Origin: CAYXRK01 sp964467615
Lineage (GTDB): Bacteria > Hydrogenedentota > Hydrogenedentia > Hydrogenedentales > GCA-2746185
DNA length: 20,534 bases
NCBI GenBank assembly: GCA_964467615.1
Contig: CAYXRK010000084.1
Location: 1-20,534 of the forward strand
Direction: 5' to 3'
Shown in pieces: positions 7,933-14,178 of the stretch. The translations under genes were made by a program, and so were the position numbers. The notes beneath the pieces are model-generated. The model did no database searches. It saw nothing but the letters and a program-made list of their open reading frames with translations, and was not told the origin of the DNA. Numbering within the stretch: position 1 is the first letter of the stretch; every line of letters starts with the position of its first letter.

Positions 7933-8019
7933 GTTCAAAGTTCAAGGTTCAAAGTTCAACGTGTGTCGCGGTAGCGACCGATCCAAGGGACTGCGAACCT
8001 CGAACCTTGAACTTTGAAC
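7933..8019. repeat. Long inverted repeat between flgJ and the EF-hand gene
   Basis: GTTCAAAGTTCAAGGTTC at 7933-7950 is an exact reverse complement of 8002-8019 (18 bp, 51-base loop). The loop itself holds a small hairpin, GTCGC/GCGAC at 7965-7978. The left arm continues as a further AAAGTTCAA unit, so it is built from repeated TTCAAAG/TTCAAGG heptamers. A related copy in opposite orientation is at 14107-14132. It could terminate or attenuate transcription from the flgF operon, isolating the downstream sigma-28-type unit. Confidence 0.75.
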
Positions 8020-8027
8020 TAGGCGCG

Positions 8028-8054
8028 TTAAGGAATTCTCGGCTTTGCCGATAA
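8028..8054 (+). promoter_or_regulatory. Sigma-28 (FliA-type) promoter for the EF-hand/flgN/flgL unit
   Basis: GCCGATAA at 8047-8054 is an exact match to the flagellar sigma-28 -10 consensus. At the standard 11-base distance upstream lies TTAAGGAA (8028-8035), a partial match to the -35 TAAAGTTT with TTAA in place of TAAA. Transcription would begin near 8060, just before the GGGAG ribosome binding site and the ATG at 8073. Sigma-28 driving hook-filament junction genes and their chaperone is established in enterics, which supports the reading. Confidence 0.6.
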
Positions 8055-8072
8055 CCGGTCTGGGAGTATGTC

Positions 8073-8420
8073 ATGGGTTTTTTGCACGCGTTGGGGCCTG
8101 TAAACGGCCTAATCAATTTGGCGACCGAATTCGTCCGGGGCAAGAACATGCCGGACGTTGTTCGCGTCGAAGCGGCTTTGCAAAGCACCGACTTCTCCGC
8201 GATGCTTGCCGACAAACTTGCCGAGGCCGAACACGCCGCCGACGATCTGCTCGCCGCCCGTGACAAGAACGGCGACGGCCTTTTGACCGCCGGCGAATTG
8301 CGCATGACCCCGCGCGCCCTGGCGCGAATCGATGCGAATGCGAACGGCGTGCTCGATCGGGGTGAATTGGTGCACGCCTATGTCGACAACAATCGGCCAT
8401 TGGAACGCAAGGCCATATGA
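8073..8420 (+). CDS. Small EF-hand calcium-binding protein in the flagellar cluster
   Basis: A 115-residue protein of unknown function with two consecutive calcium loops in its C-terminal half: DKNGDGLLTAGE (about residues 64-75) and DANANGVLDRGE (about 88-99). Both carry Asp at position 1, Asn at 3, Asp/Asn at 5, Gly at 6 and Glu at 12, so both look competent to bind calcium. The N-terminal 60 residues are helical with no Sec signal or lipobox, so the protein is cytosolic or exported by the flagellar system. The start is supported by GGGAG at 8062-8066. It overlaps flgN by ATGA, so the two are translationally coupled, and it is first in the sigma-28-type unit, where enterics place flgM. It does not resemble FlgM. 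The EF-hands are clear; the flagellar role is inferred from position. Confidence 0.85.
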   Translation: MGFLHALGPVNGLINLATEFVRGKNMPDVVRVEAALQSTDFSAMLADKLAEAEHAADDLLAARDKNGDGLLTAGELRMTPRALARIDANANGVLDRGELVHAYVDNNRPLERKAI

Positions 8421-8944
8421 CAATCGCCGCGGAGCATTCGGTGGACGCGCTGTTGTCGGAGTTGTGCGAACTCTTCGACGACGAATTGGAGCGTCAAACG
8501 AACGTGCTCGCCGCGTGTCGGGCCCAAGGCGACGCCGCCAGGCTTCAAGACACGGAGGAAATGGAGCGTCGCACCCGTGCGCTGACGCTTCTGCTGGAAG
8601 AAGCCATGCAGGCCGAGCGTCGGCGAATTCAGATTCTAAAACAATTGGTCGGAGATTTGGGCCTCCCGGCCGAACGCCAAACACTCACTGATTTGATCAG
8701 CGCCACGCCGGAACCCTGGCGCGCGCGCATGCAGGAATTTCAGATCGCCATTCGGCGGGTCCTGGCGCAAACGCAGGAAGCGGTTCACACAAACGCGCGG
8801 CGGATGAAGCATTCGCTGCGCGTCGTGGGCGGCGCATTGCGCACCGTAACCATCGAAGAGGCCAGCGGCGCGGACTACGACGCCGAGGGGCGCCGGCCCG
8901 TATTCGGCGCGCGTCACACAGCGATGCTGGACGCGCTGGGGTAA
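8417..8944 (+). CDS. flgN: FlgN-type export chaperone
   Basis: A 175-residue all-helical protein with the FlgN layout: a long N-terminal helix (VDALLSELCELFDDELERQ) with a charged coiled-coil partner (EEMERRTRALTLLLEEAMQ), and a second helical pair ending in a polar tail rich in Gly and Arg. FlgN is the cytosolic chaperone that delivers the hook-associated proteins FlgK and FlgL to the flagellar export gate. Sequence similarity in this family is low, so the call rests on length, helix pattern and position directly before flgL. Its start overlaps the EF-hand gene stop (ATGA), and 4 bases separate its stop from flgL. The usual client gene flgK is missing between them. Confidence 0.8.
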   Translation: MTIAAEHSVDALLSELCELFDDELERQTNVLAACRAQGDAARLQDTEEMERRTRALTLLLEEAMQAERRRIQILKQLVGDLGLPAERQTLTDLISATPEPWRARMQEFQIAIRRVLAQTQEAVHTNARRMKHSLRVVGGALRTVTIEEASGADYDAEGRRPVFGARHTAMLDALG

Positions 8945-8948
8945 GCCG

Positions 8949-9863
8949 ATGGGAGTCACACGCGTCACGCCGGGGCTGATAGTCGAACGTGTTCTCACGA
9001 ACCTCAATGCCCAAGCACGGCGGATTCTTGAACTGCAGGAACAACTTTCGTCCGGGCTTCGGGTAAACAGGCCTTCCGACGATCCGATCGACGCGCGCCG
9101 CGCAGTCAGCATACGCCAACAGATCTCGGAAAATGAACAGTTTCAATCGAACATCACCGACGCTTCCCCGCACCTGTCCGAATCCGCGTCGCAGCTCGAG
9201 ATAGTTGTTGACCTTCTCCAGCGCGCCAATGTGCTCACGCTTCAAGGGGCCAACGGGACGAACAATCAGCTTCAACTCGACACCATCGCCCTCGAAATTA
9301 ATCAGTTGCTCGAGACGGCTGTCGAGTCGGCGAACCATCAAACCAACGGCCGTTTCATTTTCGGCGGCACCCGCACGCTACGGGAGCCTTTCGCGGCCAC
9401 TCGGTCGCCGTCCGGCGATATCTCGGCTGTCGCGTACACGGGGAACCAGGTAAACATCGAAGTCGAAATCGCAACTGATTTACGCGTGGTGATCAACGAA
9501 AACGGCGCGCGCGCGTTTCAATCATCCGTGGATTTATTCCAAACGCTTATTGGTATCCGCGACGATCTGCGCGCGGGTAACCAAGCAAACCTCAGCAACA
9601 CGCGGCTAGACGAACTGGAAACCGCGCGGGATCAAGCCCTGCTCTCGCAGTCTCGCATTGGCGCGGTCCAAAACCGGCTCGAACAAGTTTCGGCGAGCAC
9701 GGAAGACTTTGTCCTGCAATTGAGGGGCGTGCTCGCCGACAAGATTGAGGCGGACTTCGCGGATGTTATCGTCAACCTGAACTCACAACAAAACGCCTAC
9801 ACCGCCGCCCTGAACGCGGCCAGCCGCGTAATACAGCCAAGTCTTCTCGATTTCCTCCGATAG
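8949..9863 (+). CDS. flgL: Hook-filament junction protein FlgL (HAP3)
   Basis: A 304-residue flagellin-like protein that links hook to filament. The N-terminal flagellin helix is evident: ILELQEQLSSGLRVNRPSDD, followed by QISENEQFQSNITDASPHL and the FlgL-type NHQTNGRFIFGGTRT. The C-terminal helix has LNSQQNAYTAALNAASRVI and ends PSLLDFLR, as in FlgL. Length is typical (about 300). It has no signal peptide, as expected for type III export. It is read right after flgN, probably by coupling. A flagellin identity is less likely because of the FGG motif region and the FlgL-like C-terminus. No csrA, fliW or flagellin gene follows. Confidence 0.93.
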   Translation: MGVTRVTPGLIVERVLTNLNAQARRILELQEQLSSGLRVNRPSDDPIDARRAVSIRQQISENEQFQSNITDASPHLSESASQLEIVVDLLQRANVLTLQGANGTNNQLQLDTIALEINQLLETAVESANHQTNGRFIFGGTRTLREPFAATRSPSGDISAVAYTGNQVNIEVEIATDLRVVINENGARAFQSSVDLFQTLIGIRDDLRAGNQANLSNTRLDELETARDQALLSQSRIGAVQNRLEQVSASTEDFVLQLRGVLADKIEADFADVIVNLNSQQNAYTAALNAASRVIQPSLLDFLR

Positions 9864-10056
9864 ATGGGCGCTTGATGACTGGCGTATTCGCCCGATTTCC
9901 GACTCTGCTCCTCCCGCGCGAGGTGAGGGGCTGTAGAAACTTCTTGACGTGGACGTGGTCAAACGTGTACAAGATCAGCCGACCGATGGAGGGTAACACG
10001 TTTCCGGCGTAAGGAAACGATGGGTGCGAGTACCGGGTTTCTGTGTCAGACACCCT

Positions 10057-10085
10057 TTTCTTGCGAAACCATCTTGTGATACATT
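10057..10085 (+). promoter_or_regulatory. Tentative extended -10 promoter for the lipoprotein pair
   Basis: TGATACATT at 10077-10085 fits an extended -10 (TG-N-TATAAT-like), with a T-rich but poor -35 around 10057-10062. It lies about 80 bases before the small lipoprotein. The rest of the 299-base gap after flgL (9864-10162) shows no gene. It contains a near-perfect small palindrome GTGTC-A-GACAC at 10043-10053 and no convincing terminator for the flagellar unit. Confidence 0.25.
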
Positions 10086-10162
10086 GGTCGTTTATGCGCG
10101 GCGGGCGGGGCCTGCCGCAGAGGCCTGACAACTCTCCAATGATAGAGAGGAAGGAGCAAAAC

Positions 10163-10321
10163 ATGAAAGGCTTGTATAGGGTAGCTGGTGTGGTTGTTCT
10201 GATGATGGCCGTAATGCTGTCAGGTTGCAAACCGAAGGAAGAGGCCGCCCCGGCGGGCGGCGGCGCGAAGGCCGCCGACAAGGCGCCGGCTGCCGAGAAG
10301 GCCGCCGAGAAGGCCCAATAA
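10163..10321 (+). CDS. Very small lipoprotein, Ala/Lys/Glu-rich
   Basis: A 52-residue protein. Residues 1-21 form a lipoprotein signal with hydrophobic core VAGVVVLMMAVML and lipobox LSGC, with Cys22 to be acylated. The mature part is only 31 residues, made almost entirely of Ala, Lys, Glu, Pro and Gly (EEAAPAGGGAKAADKAPAAE), so it is probably an extended tail. AAGGAG at 10151-10156 is an excellent ribosome binding site 6 bases before ATG, which makes the gene credible despite its size. It lies 26 bases before the DUF6599 lipoprotein gene, so the two are likely co-transcribed and may act together at the cell envelope. Function unknown. Confidence 0.75.
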   Translation: MKGLYRVAGVVVLMMAVMLSGCKPKEEAAPAGGGAKAADKAPAAEKAAEKAQ

Positions 10322-10347
10322 CAACCATCGGTCTAGTGGACAGTATT

Positions 10348-11418
10348 GTGAATTCGATCGATCTTCGCCGGGGCGGGCGCATTCTCGCCCCGGCGGTTCT
10401 TATTTTTTTATCCGCCTGTACTCCGCCGGAATCGAATGCGCCCGTGCAGGGATCCACCGCCGGCGAAAAATCCGCATCGGCGGACGTCAAGCCGTCCGAA
10501 ACCTCCGCGCCCTCCGATGTAGCGGCGGCGCCGAGCACCCAAGCCGGCGACGAAGTCGTCGATACGTCGATTCGCGATGCTGCTGGATTCGGGGACAACT
10601 CGCTGCTCGAAGGTCTCACTCCCGCGGGATGGCGGCAGACCGGCGAGATCGAGCATTACAATGTCGCGTCGCTCTACAACAAAATTGATGGCCGCTCGGA
10701 ACTGTACATGGCCTACGACGTGGTGGGCCTTAGCTGGATAAGTTTCGCGAGCGAAGCGGAAAGCGGCGTATTCATCGATGTCTTTATCTACGACATGCGG
10801 ACACCCACGGGCGCATTCGGGATTTATAGCGTGGAGCGCGAACCCGGCCAAGAGAAACTCCCCATCGGGCGCGAGGCATATCGGACCGGCGCGAATATCT
10901 TCTTTTGGAAGGGCCAACACTACGGCTACCTCCAGTGCTCGCGCGCAAACGACGACACCAAGGCCGCGATCGTAGACGTTGCAAACAAGCTCGCGGACCG
11001 TCTCGCCGACGATAATTCTCCAGTGATCGGAATCGAGCTCGCGCCCACGGAAGGCATGATCCCCGACACGCTTCAATACTTCCGCGCCGACGCGATGACC
11101 CTAGACTTTATGACCGACACATTTGCGGCGAAGTACGACGTGAACGGTACTCCCGTGACCGCTTTCATGACGCGACGCGGTTCAGAGGCGGAAGCAGCGG
11201 ATATTCTCAAGCAGTACATCGGTTACATGAACGAATACGGCGAGAACGTGAGGACCCACACAAACGATGGCGTCGACATGACAGTGTCCGATCTGGGCGG
11301 CGGCTACTTGGACGTAGTGTTCCAACTTGGAAACATCGTTGCCGGTGTATCGTCCGTCGAGGGCGAAGAGAACGCGATCACGGCGGCCAAGGTCGTCCAC
11401 GCCAAGCTCAAGCAATAG
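10348..11418 (+). CDS. DUF6599-like lipoprotein
   Basis: A 356-residue predicted lipoprotein. From GTG 10348 the N-terminus is a signal (RILAPAVLIFLSAC) with lipobox LSAC and Cys24; GTG 10336 in the same frame is an alternative. A low-complexity Ser/Ala/Pro linker spans about residues 25-70. The remaining 280 residues resemble the DUF6599 family as I remember it: LYNKIDGRSELYMAYDVVGL, DVFIYDMRTPTGAFGIYSVE, and a duplicated second half ending in GVSSVEGEENAITAAKVV. The biochemical function of this family is not known. It follows the small lipoprotein and ends before a strong terminator, so these two form a closed transcription unit. The start is uncertain; the coding frame and the lipoprotein nature are not. 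Confidence 0.85.
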   Translation: MNSIDLRRGGRILAPAVLIFLSACTPPESNAPVQGSTAGEKSASADVKPSETSAPSDVAAAPSTQAGDEVVDTSIRDAAGFGDNSLLEGLTPAGWRQTGEIEHYNVASLYNKIDGRSELYMAYDVVGLSWISFASEAESGVFIDVFIYDMRTPTGAFGIYSVEREPGQEKLPIGREAYRTGANIFFWKGQHYGYLQCSRANDDTKAAIVDVANKLADRLADDNSPVIGIELAPTEGMIPDTLQYFRADAMTLDFMTDTFAAKYDVNGTPVTAFMTRRGSEAEAADILKQYIGYMNEYGENVRTHTNDGVDMTVSDLGGGYLDVVFQLGNIVAGVSSVEGEENAITAAKVVHAKLKQ

Positions 11419-11445
11419 CGACAAACGATTTAGTTGATGACTCTA

Positions 11446-11476
11446 GGCGGGGCCCGCTCACGGCCTCGCCTTTTTT
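11446..11476 (+). terminator. Intrinsic terminator after the DUF6599 gene
   Basis: GGCGGGGCC at 11446-11454 pairs with GGCCTCGCC at 11462-11470 (9 bp, one G-T pair) around a 7-base loop, and is followed at once by six T (11471-11476). This is a textbook Rho-independent terminator, 28 bases after the stop codon. The minus strand has no T-run on the other side, so it acts in one direction. Confidence 0.9.
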
Positions 11477-11525
11477 GTTCTTCTGGTCAAATTTGGGCTT
11501 GAACTGCCGCGAATTCCCGGCTGAG

Positions 11526-11554
11526 TTGACACTGCCCCACAAAAGGGCGAAAAT
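11526..11554 (+). promoter_or_regulatory. Sigma-70-type promoter for the disordered-protein gene
   Basis: A perfect -35 box TTGACA (11526-11531), a 17-base spacer, and GAAAAT (11549-11554), four of six to the -10 consensus. Transcription would start near 11561, which leaves a short leader to ATG 11595 and argues against the in-frame TTG at 11559 as the start. It sits right after the DUF6599 terminator, opening a new unit. Confidence 0.5.
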
Positions 11555-11594
11555 GTAGTTGGTAAAAACCAATGAAGTCAACATCGGCATAGTC

Positions 11595-12203
11595 ATGGGC
11601 GCGAGCATCGGACAACTCCCGGTCGCGCTTCCAGCGGCGCGTGGCGACTTTCGGCGCGAAAGGTCAGACGCGCCGGAGCTCGGCTTTCGCGGTGACAATC
11701 GTTCGGATCGCTCTGCCGGACCGCCGGGCCTACGACGCAGCGAGGACGAAGTCGCCGTGCGCGCGGGCTTCGGTGAAGGCACCGTCTCCGGCCCTGGGGC
11801 GGCACTGATTACCCTTAGCCGCGGCGTCCGCGCGGCGCGCGAGATTGTGCCTACCCTTCAGGAACTAAGCGCCGACGCGCGAGATCGCTCCACTTCGGAC
11901 CGCGATGCCGTACGGCGCGATGCGGTACAGCGTGGCGCGGTACAGCGCGAAGCCGAACAACCCCGCGTCCAGACCCGTGTACTCGAGCCCGCGACGCAGG
12001 CCCGCAATTTTGTCAACGCCATCAACGCAACCGCGGGCGAAGTCCAGTCGCGCTTGGCCGGAGGGCCGACTCCGGGCCTCTCCCGCGCGACCTTCCAAAT
12101 TCGGGGGGAAACGTTTTCCGCAGGCGAGATCGCCACGAGTCCCGACGAGTCTCAGTTGTCCGGCCCGGCCGTCACCCCCTCTCGATTCGACGTGCGAGTT
12201 TGA
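11595..12203 (+). CDS. Hypothetical, largely disordered charged protein
   Basis: A 202-residue protein I do not recognise. The N-terminal half is rich in Arg, Asp, Gly and Ser, then a short helical part (ITLSRGVRAAREIVPTLQE) leads to an imperfect five-residue repeat (DAVRR, DAVQR, GAVQR) encoded by three 15-bp DNA repeats at 11904-11948. A second helix (ARNFVNAINATAGEVQSRL) follows, and a polar tail with FQIRGETFSAGEI. It has no Sec signal or membrane segment. The start at ATG 11595 is chosen from the promoter position; there is no clear ribosome binding site. Absence of a signal and proximity to the flagellar cluster would fit a cytosolic or flagellum-exported protein, but nothing proves this. 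It could also be a non-coding frame. Confidence 0.5.
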   Translation: MGASIGQLPVALPAARGDFRRERSDAPELGFRGDNRSDRSAGPPGLRRSEDEVAVRAGFGEGTVSGPGAALITLSRGVRAAREIVPTLQELSADARDRSTSDRDAVRRDAVQRGAVQREAEQPRVQTRVLEPATQARNFVNAINATAGEVQSRLAGGPTPGLSRATFQIRGETFSAGEIATSPDESQLSGPAVTPSRFDVRV

Positions 12204-12298
12204 GCCGGACGGCGCAAGGAATAGCTTCGAACTCGTTCGCTCTCCGATTTTCAGTTACAATCGGAAACCTTCGGTCGCACAACAGGAGAAGCGCCGCC

Positions 12299-13186
12299 AT
12301 GGCCACCAAACGTTTCGTTCTATTCTTCGCGTTACTGTTCGTTGCGCTCCCCGTCTGGGGCGAAGACAAGTTCTTCGACTCCGACGGCGTAAAGATCCGA
12401 TACATCGAACAGGGCACAGGCGAACCCGTCGTACTCGTCCACGGCTTCACCGCCAGCGCCGAGGCCAACTGGGTCAACCCCGGCGTCTATCCGGACCTCG
12501 CGCGCGACTACCACGTCATCGCGCTCGATTGCCGCGGGCACGGCAAGAGCGACAAGCCCCATGACCCGAAGGCCTACGGCGCAAGCATGGCCAAGGACGT
12601 CGCGAACCTGCTCGATCACCTCAAAATCGAGAAGGCCCACATCGCCGGATACTCGATGGGCGGAATGATTGTCCTCGATTTCCTCATCAACTTTCCCGAC
12701 CGTTGTATCTCTGCCATCGTCGGCGGCCAGGGTTGGAATGACCCCGTCGCGGCCGCGTCAGGACCCAATGTCGCGCAGCTCATCGCCGAATCCCTCGAGA
12801 AGGGCGAAGGTCTCCGTCCGCTGATGGAGTTGCTGACGCCCGAAGGCCGGCCCAAACCCTCGGACGAACAAATCAAGGCCATGAACACGATGCTCATGGC
12901 GACGAACGACGCAGCCGCGTTGGCCGCTGTCGCGCGCGGGTTTGGGGGAATGGCTGTGACCAAGGCACAGCTCGAAAAGAACAAAGTGCCAACGCTCGGG
13001 CTCGTCGGTGAAATCGATCCGCTGAAAGTAGCGACCGACGCCATGGCCGCCAACATGCCCAACGTCGAAAACGTCGTCGTCATTCCGGGCGCGGATCACA
13101 TCACGGCGTTCGCCGATCCGAAATTCGTCGCCGCCATGCGCGAATTCATCGCAAAGCACTCCCCCACCGCCCACGCCGGAAACTGA
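12299..13186 (+). CDS. Secreted alpha/beta-fold hydrolase
   Basis: A 295-residue exported serine hydrolase. A signal peptide spans residues 1-21 (VLFFALLFVALPVWG before EDKFF). The oxyanion-hole motif is LVHGF at 46-50; DCRGHGKSDKP (77-87) is the standard second landmark; the nucleophile elbow GYSMGG (117-122) places Ser119; Asp240 (GEIDPL) and His267 (GADHIT) complete the triad. All catalytic residues are present. Length and lid pattern suit an esterase, lipase or related C-C/C-O hydrolase; the substrate cannot be told. AGGAG at 12284-12288 supports ATG 12299, with a TACAAT -10-like box at 12256-12261. It is convergent with the methyltransferase downstream, with palindromic repeats between them. 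Confidence 0.92.
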   Translation: MATKRFVLFFALLFVALPVWGEDKFFDSDGVKIRYIEQGTGEPVVLVHGFTASAEANWVNPGVYPDLARDYHVIALDCRGHGKSDKPHDPKAYGASMAKDVANLLDHLKIEKAHIAGYSMGGMIVLDFLINFPDRCISAIVGGQGWNDPVAAASGPNVAQLIAESLEKGEGLRPLMELLTPEGRPKPSDEQIKAMNTMLMATNDAAALAAVARGFGGMAVTKAQLEKNKVPTLGLVGEIDPLKVATDAMAANMPNVENVVVIPGADHITAFADPKFVAAMREFIAKHSPTAHAGN

Positions 13187-13209
13187 AGCTACCTACCTCG
13201 AACGTTTCG

Positions 13210-13232
13210 TAGCATGGGCTTCCAGCCCATGC
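13210..13232. repeat. Palindromic dispersed repeat, copy 1
   Basis: GCATGGGCT at 13212-13220 and AGCCCATGC at 13224-13232 form a perfect 9-bp stem with a 3-base loop, preceded by TA. Two further copies occur at 15886-15964. All copies lie between convergent genes, where such a hairpin can end transcripts from both sides or protect 3' ends. Confidence 0.9.
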
Positions 13233-13273
13233 GGCCACGCAGGAATCTTCTACCCTGTCCAAGCACGCCCGCT

Positions 13274-13312
13274 GGGACTGGGGAGGGCGAGGCTCCGGCC
13301 GAGCCGGGGTAC
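13274..13312. repeat. GC-rich dispersed repeat abutting the methyltransferase 3' end
   Basis: GGGAGGGCGAGGCTC runs into a hairpin (GGCTC at 13291-13295, GAGCC at 13301-13305). Read on the minus strand one frame spells GSAGASPS, a phrase I recall as a common spurious product of dispersed palindromic repeats in Planctomycetota-like and Hydrogenedentota-like genomes. The repeat stops within a few bases of the methyltransferase stop codon at 13314. Family identity is from memory. Confidence 0.55.
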
Positions 13313-13313
13313 G

Positions 13314-14039
13314 TCAATCCCGCCTCGCCACCCCGAACACCGACAACCCGAACGGCATCGGCGCAACCCGGATCAAGCGCCGCTCGATCCACAACATGCC
13401 CGCGCAAATGCGCGATTCACCGCCGTCCCCGCCCAGGTCCGATTCGCCGCCGGCCCGTCCCTTACGCATCAATCGCACCGCCGCGGCCGCCGGAAACAAC
13501 AACGTGTTCCAATACGTGGTGAACGTGGGGGAGAGTCCGGCCTCGCGCAACAACCGCACAATCTCGCCGCGCGTGAACCGTTGATCGGTATGGATCGCGC
13601 GGTCGTGCGAACTCCGCAGCCATTCGTACGCCGGGACGTTCAGATAGAGGGACCCGCCCGGTTTCAGCACGCGCCTCGCCTCGCGCAGCGCGCCCACCTT
13701 GTCGGGCACCCCCTTGTGATACAACACGTCCATCATGATTGCGGTGTCGAATGATTCATCGCGAAACGGCAGCGCGGCGCACGACGCCCTCGCAAGCCGC
13801 GACAAGTCCCGCCTCTCCGACTCCGCGATCGCCTCCGCCGCGAAATCGATCCCCGTGACCCGAAATTCCCTGCCGAGCATCGCCATGTTCGCCCCGGTCC
13901 CGCAACCGATATCGAGCAGCCGCCTGCCGGATGCCGACCCGCTGCGCCGAATCTGCTGCAAAAGCATCCCGCGAAGACCCGCGTACCACCAATGCCGGTC
14001 CTCGACACGCCGCAGAATTTCGTACTCATGCTTCTCCAT
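13314..14039 (-). CDS. Class I SAM-dependent methyltransferase
   Basis: A 241-residue cytosolic methyltransferase. Motif I, RLLDIGCGTGANMAML (about residues 40-55), binds S-adenosylmethionine; the acidic end of strand 2 is VTGIDFAAEAI; motif post-I/II is ALPFRDESFDTAIMMDVLYH; and EARRVLKPGGSLYLNVPAY is the Methyltransf_11 post-motif. The opening EYEILRRVEDRHWWYAGLR is typical of methyltransferases found with glycan or lipid synthesis genes, so an envelope substrate is possible but unproven. ATG 14039 is preferred over the upstream GTG 14069 because TATACT (minus strand, 14051-14046) would then place transcription start at the A of ATG, a leaderless arrangement. It is convergent with the hydrolase and divergent from the lipoprotein gene. 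Confidence 0.9.
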   Translation of the reverse strand: MEKHEYEILRRVEDRHWWYAGLRGMLLQQIRRSGSASGRRLLDIGCGTGANMAMLGREFRVTGIDFAAEAIAESERRDLSRLARASCAALPFRDESFDTAIMMDVLYHKGVPDKVGALREARRVLKPGGSLYLNVPAYEWLRSSHDRAIHTDQRFTRGEIVRLLREAGLSPTFTTYWNTLLFPAAAAVRLMRKGRAGGESDLGGDGGESRICAGMLWIERRLIRVAPMPFGLSVFGVARRD

Positions 14040-14045
14040 TCCCGC

Positions 14046-14051
14046 AGTATA
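14046..14051 (-). promoter_or_regulatory. Candidate -10 box giving a leaderless methyltransferase mRNA
   Basis: On the minus strand TATACT is followed by exactly six bases and then ATG at 14039. The hexamer would be at -12 to -7 with +1 on the start codon. No ribosome binding site is present at a usable distance, which agrees with leaderless translation. No clear -35 is seen. Confidence 0.35.
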
Positions 14052-14106
14052 GTGGCTCCCTCTGTCCACCTTCGCCCCAACGCACCCCTATTCCAGAGTC
14101 AATGAA

Positions 14107-14132
14107 CGTTGAACTTTGTACTTTGAACCTTG
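14107..14132. repeat. Dispersed TTCAAAG-type repeat, second copy
   Basis: CGTTGAACTTTGTACTTTGA and the following ACCTTG correspond, in reverse orientation and with a few changes, to the left arm of the inverted repeat at 7933-7961. It lies in the 139-base gap between the divergent methyltransferase and lipoprotein genes, so the element is dispersed and not specific to the flagellar locus. Confidence 0.6.
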
Positions 14133-14178
14133 CTCGTCGCGATGCAACTCCGCACCGCGTTCGTGTATTCTTGAGGCC

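Noticed and set aside
8073..8420. The EF-hand protein as a diverged FlgM.
   Set aside because: FlgM has a disordered N-terminus and a helical sigma-binding C-terminus; here the C-terminal half consists of two clear calcium loops.
9867..9896. GGGCG...CGCCC as a terminator after flgL.
   Set aside because: The stem is only 5 bp with a long loop and no T-run follows.
11484..11500. TGGTCAAATTTGGGC as a sigma-54 site before the disordered-protein gene.
   Set aside because: GG and GC spacing is right, but the CAC and TTGC context is lost, and a better sigma-70 promoter lies just downstream.
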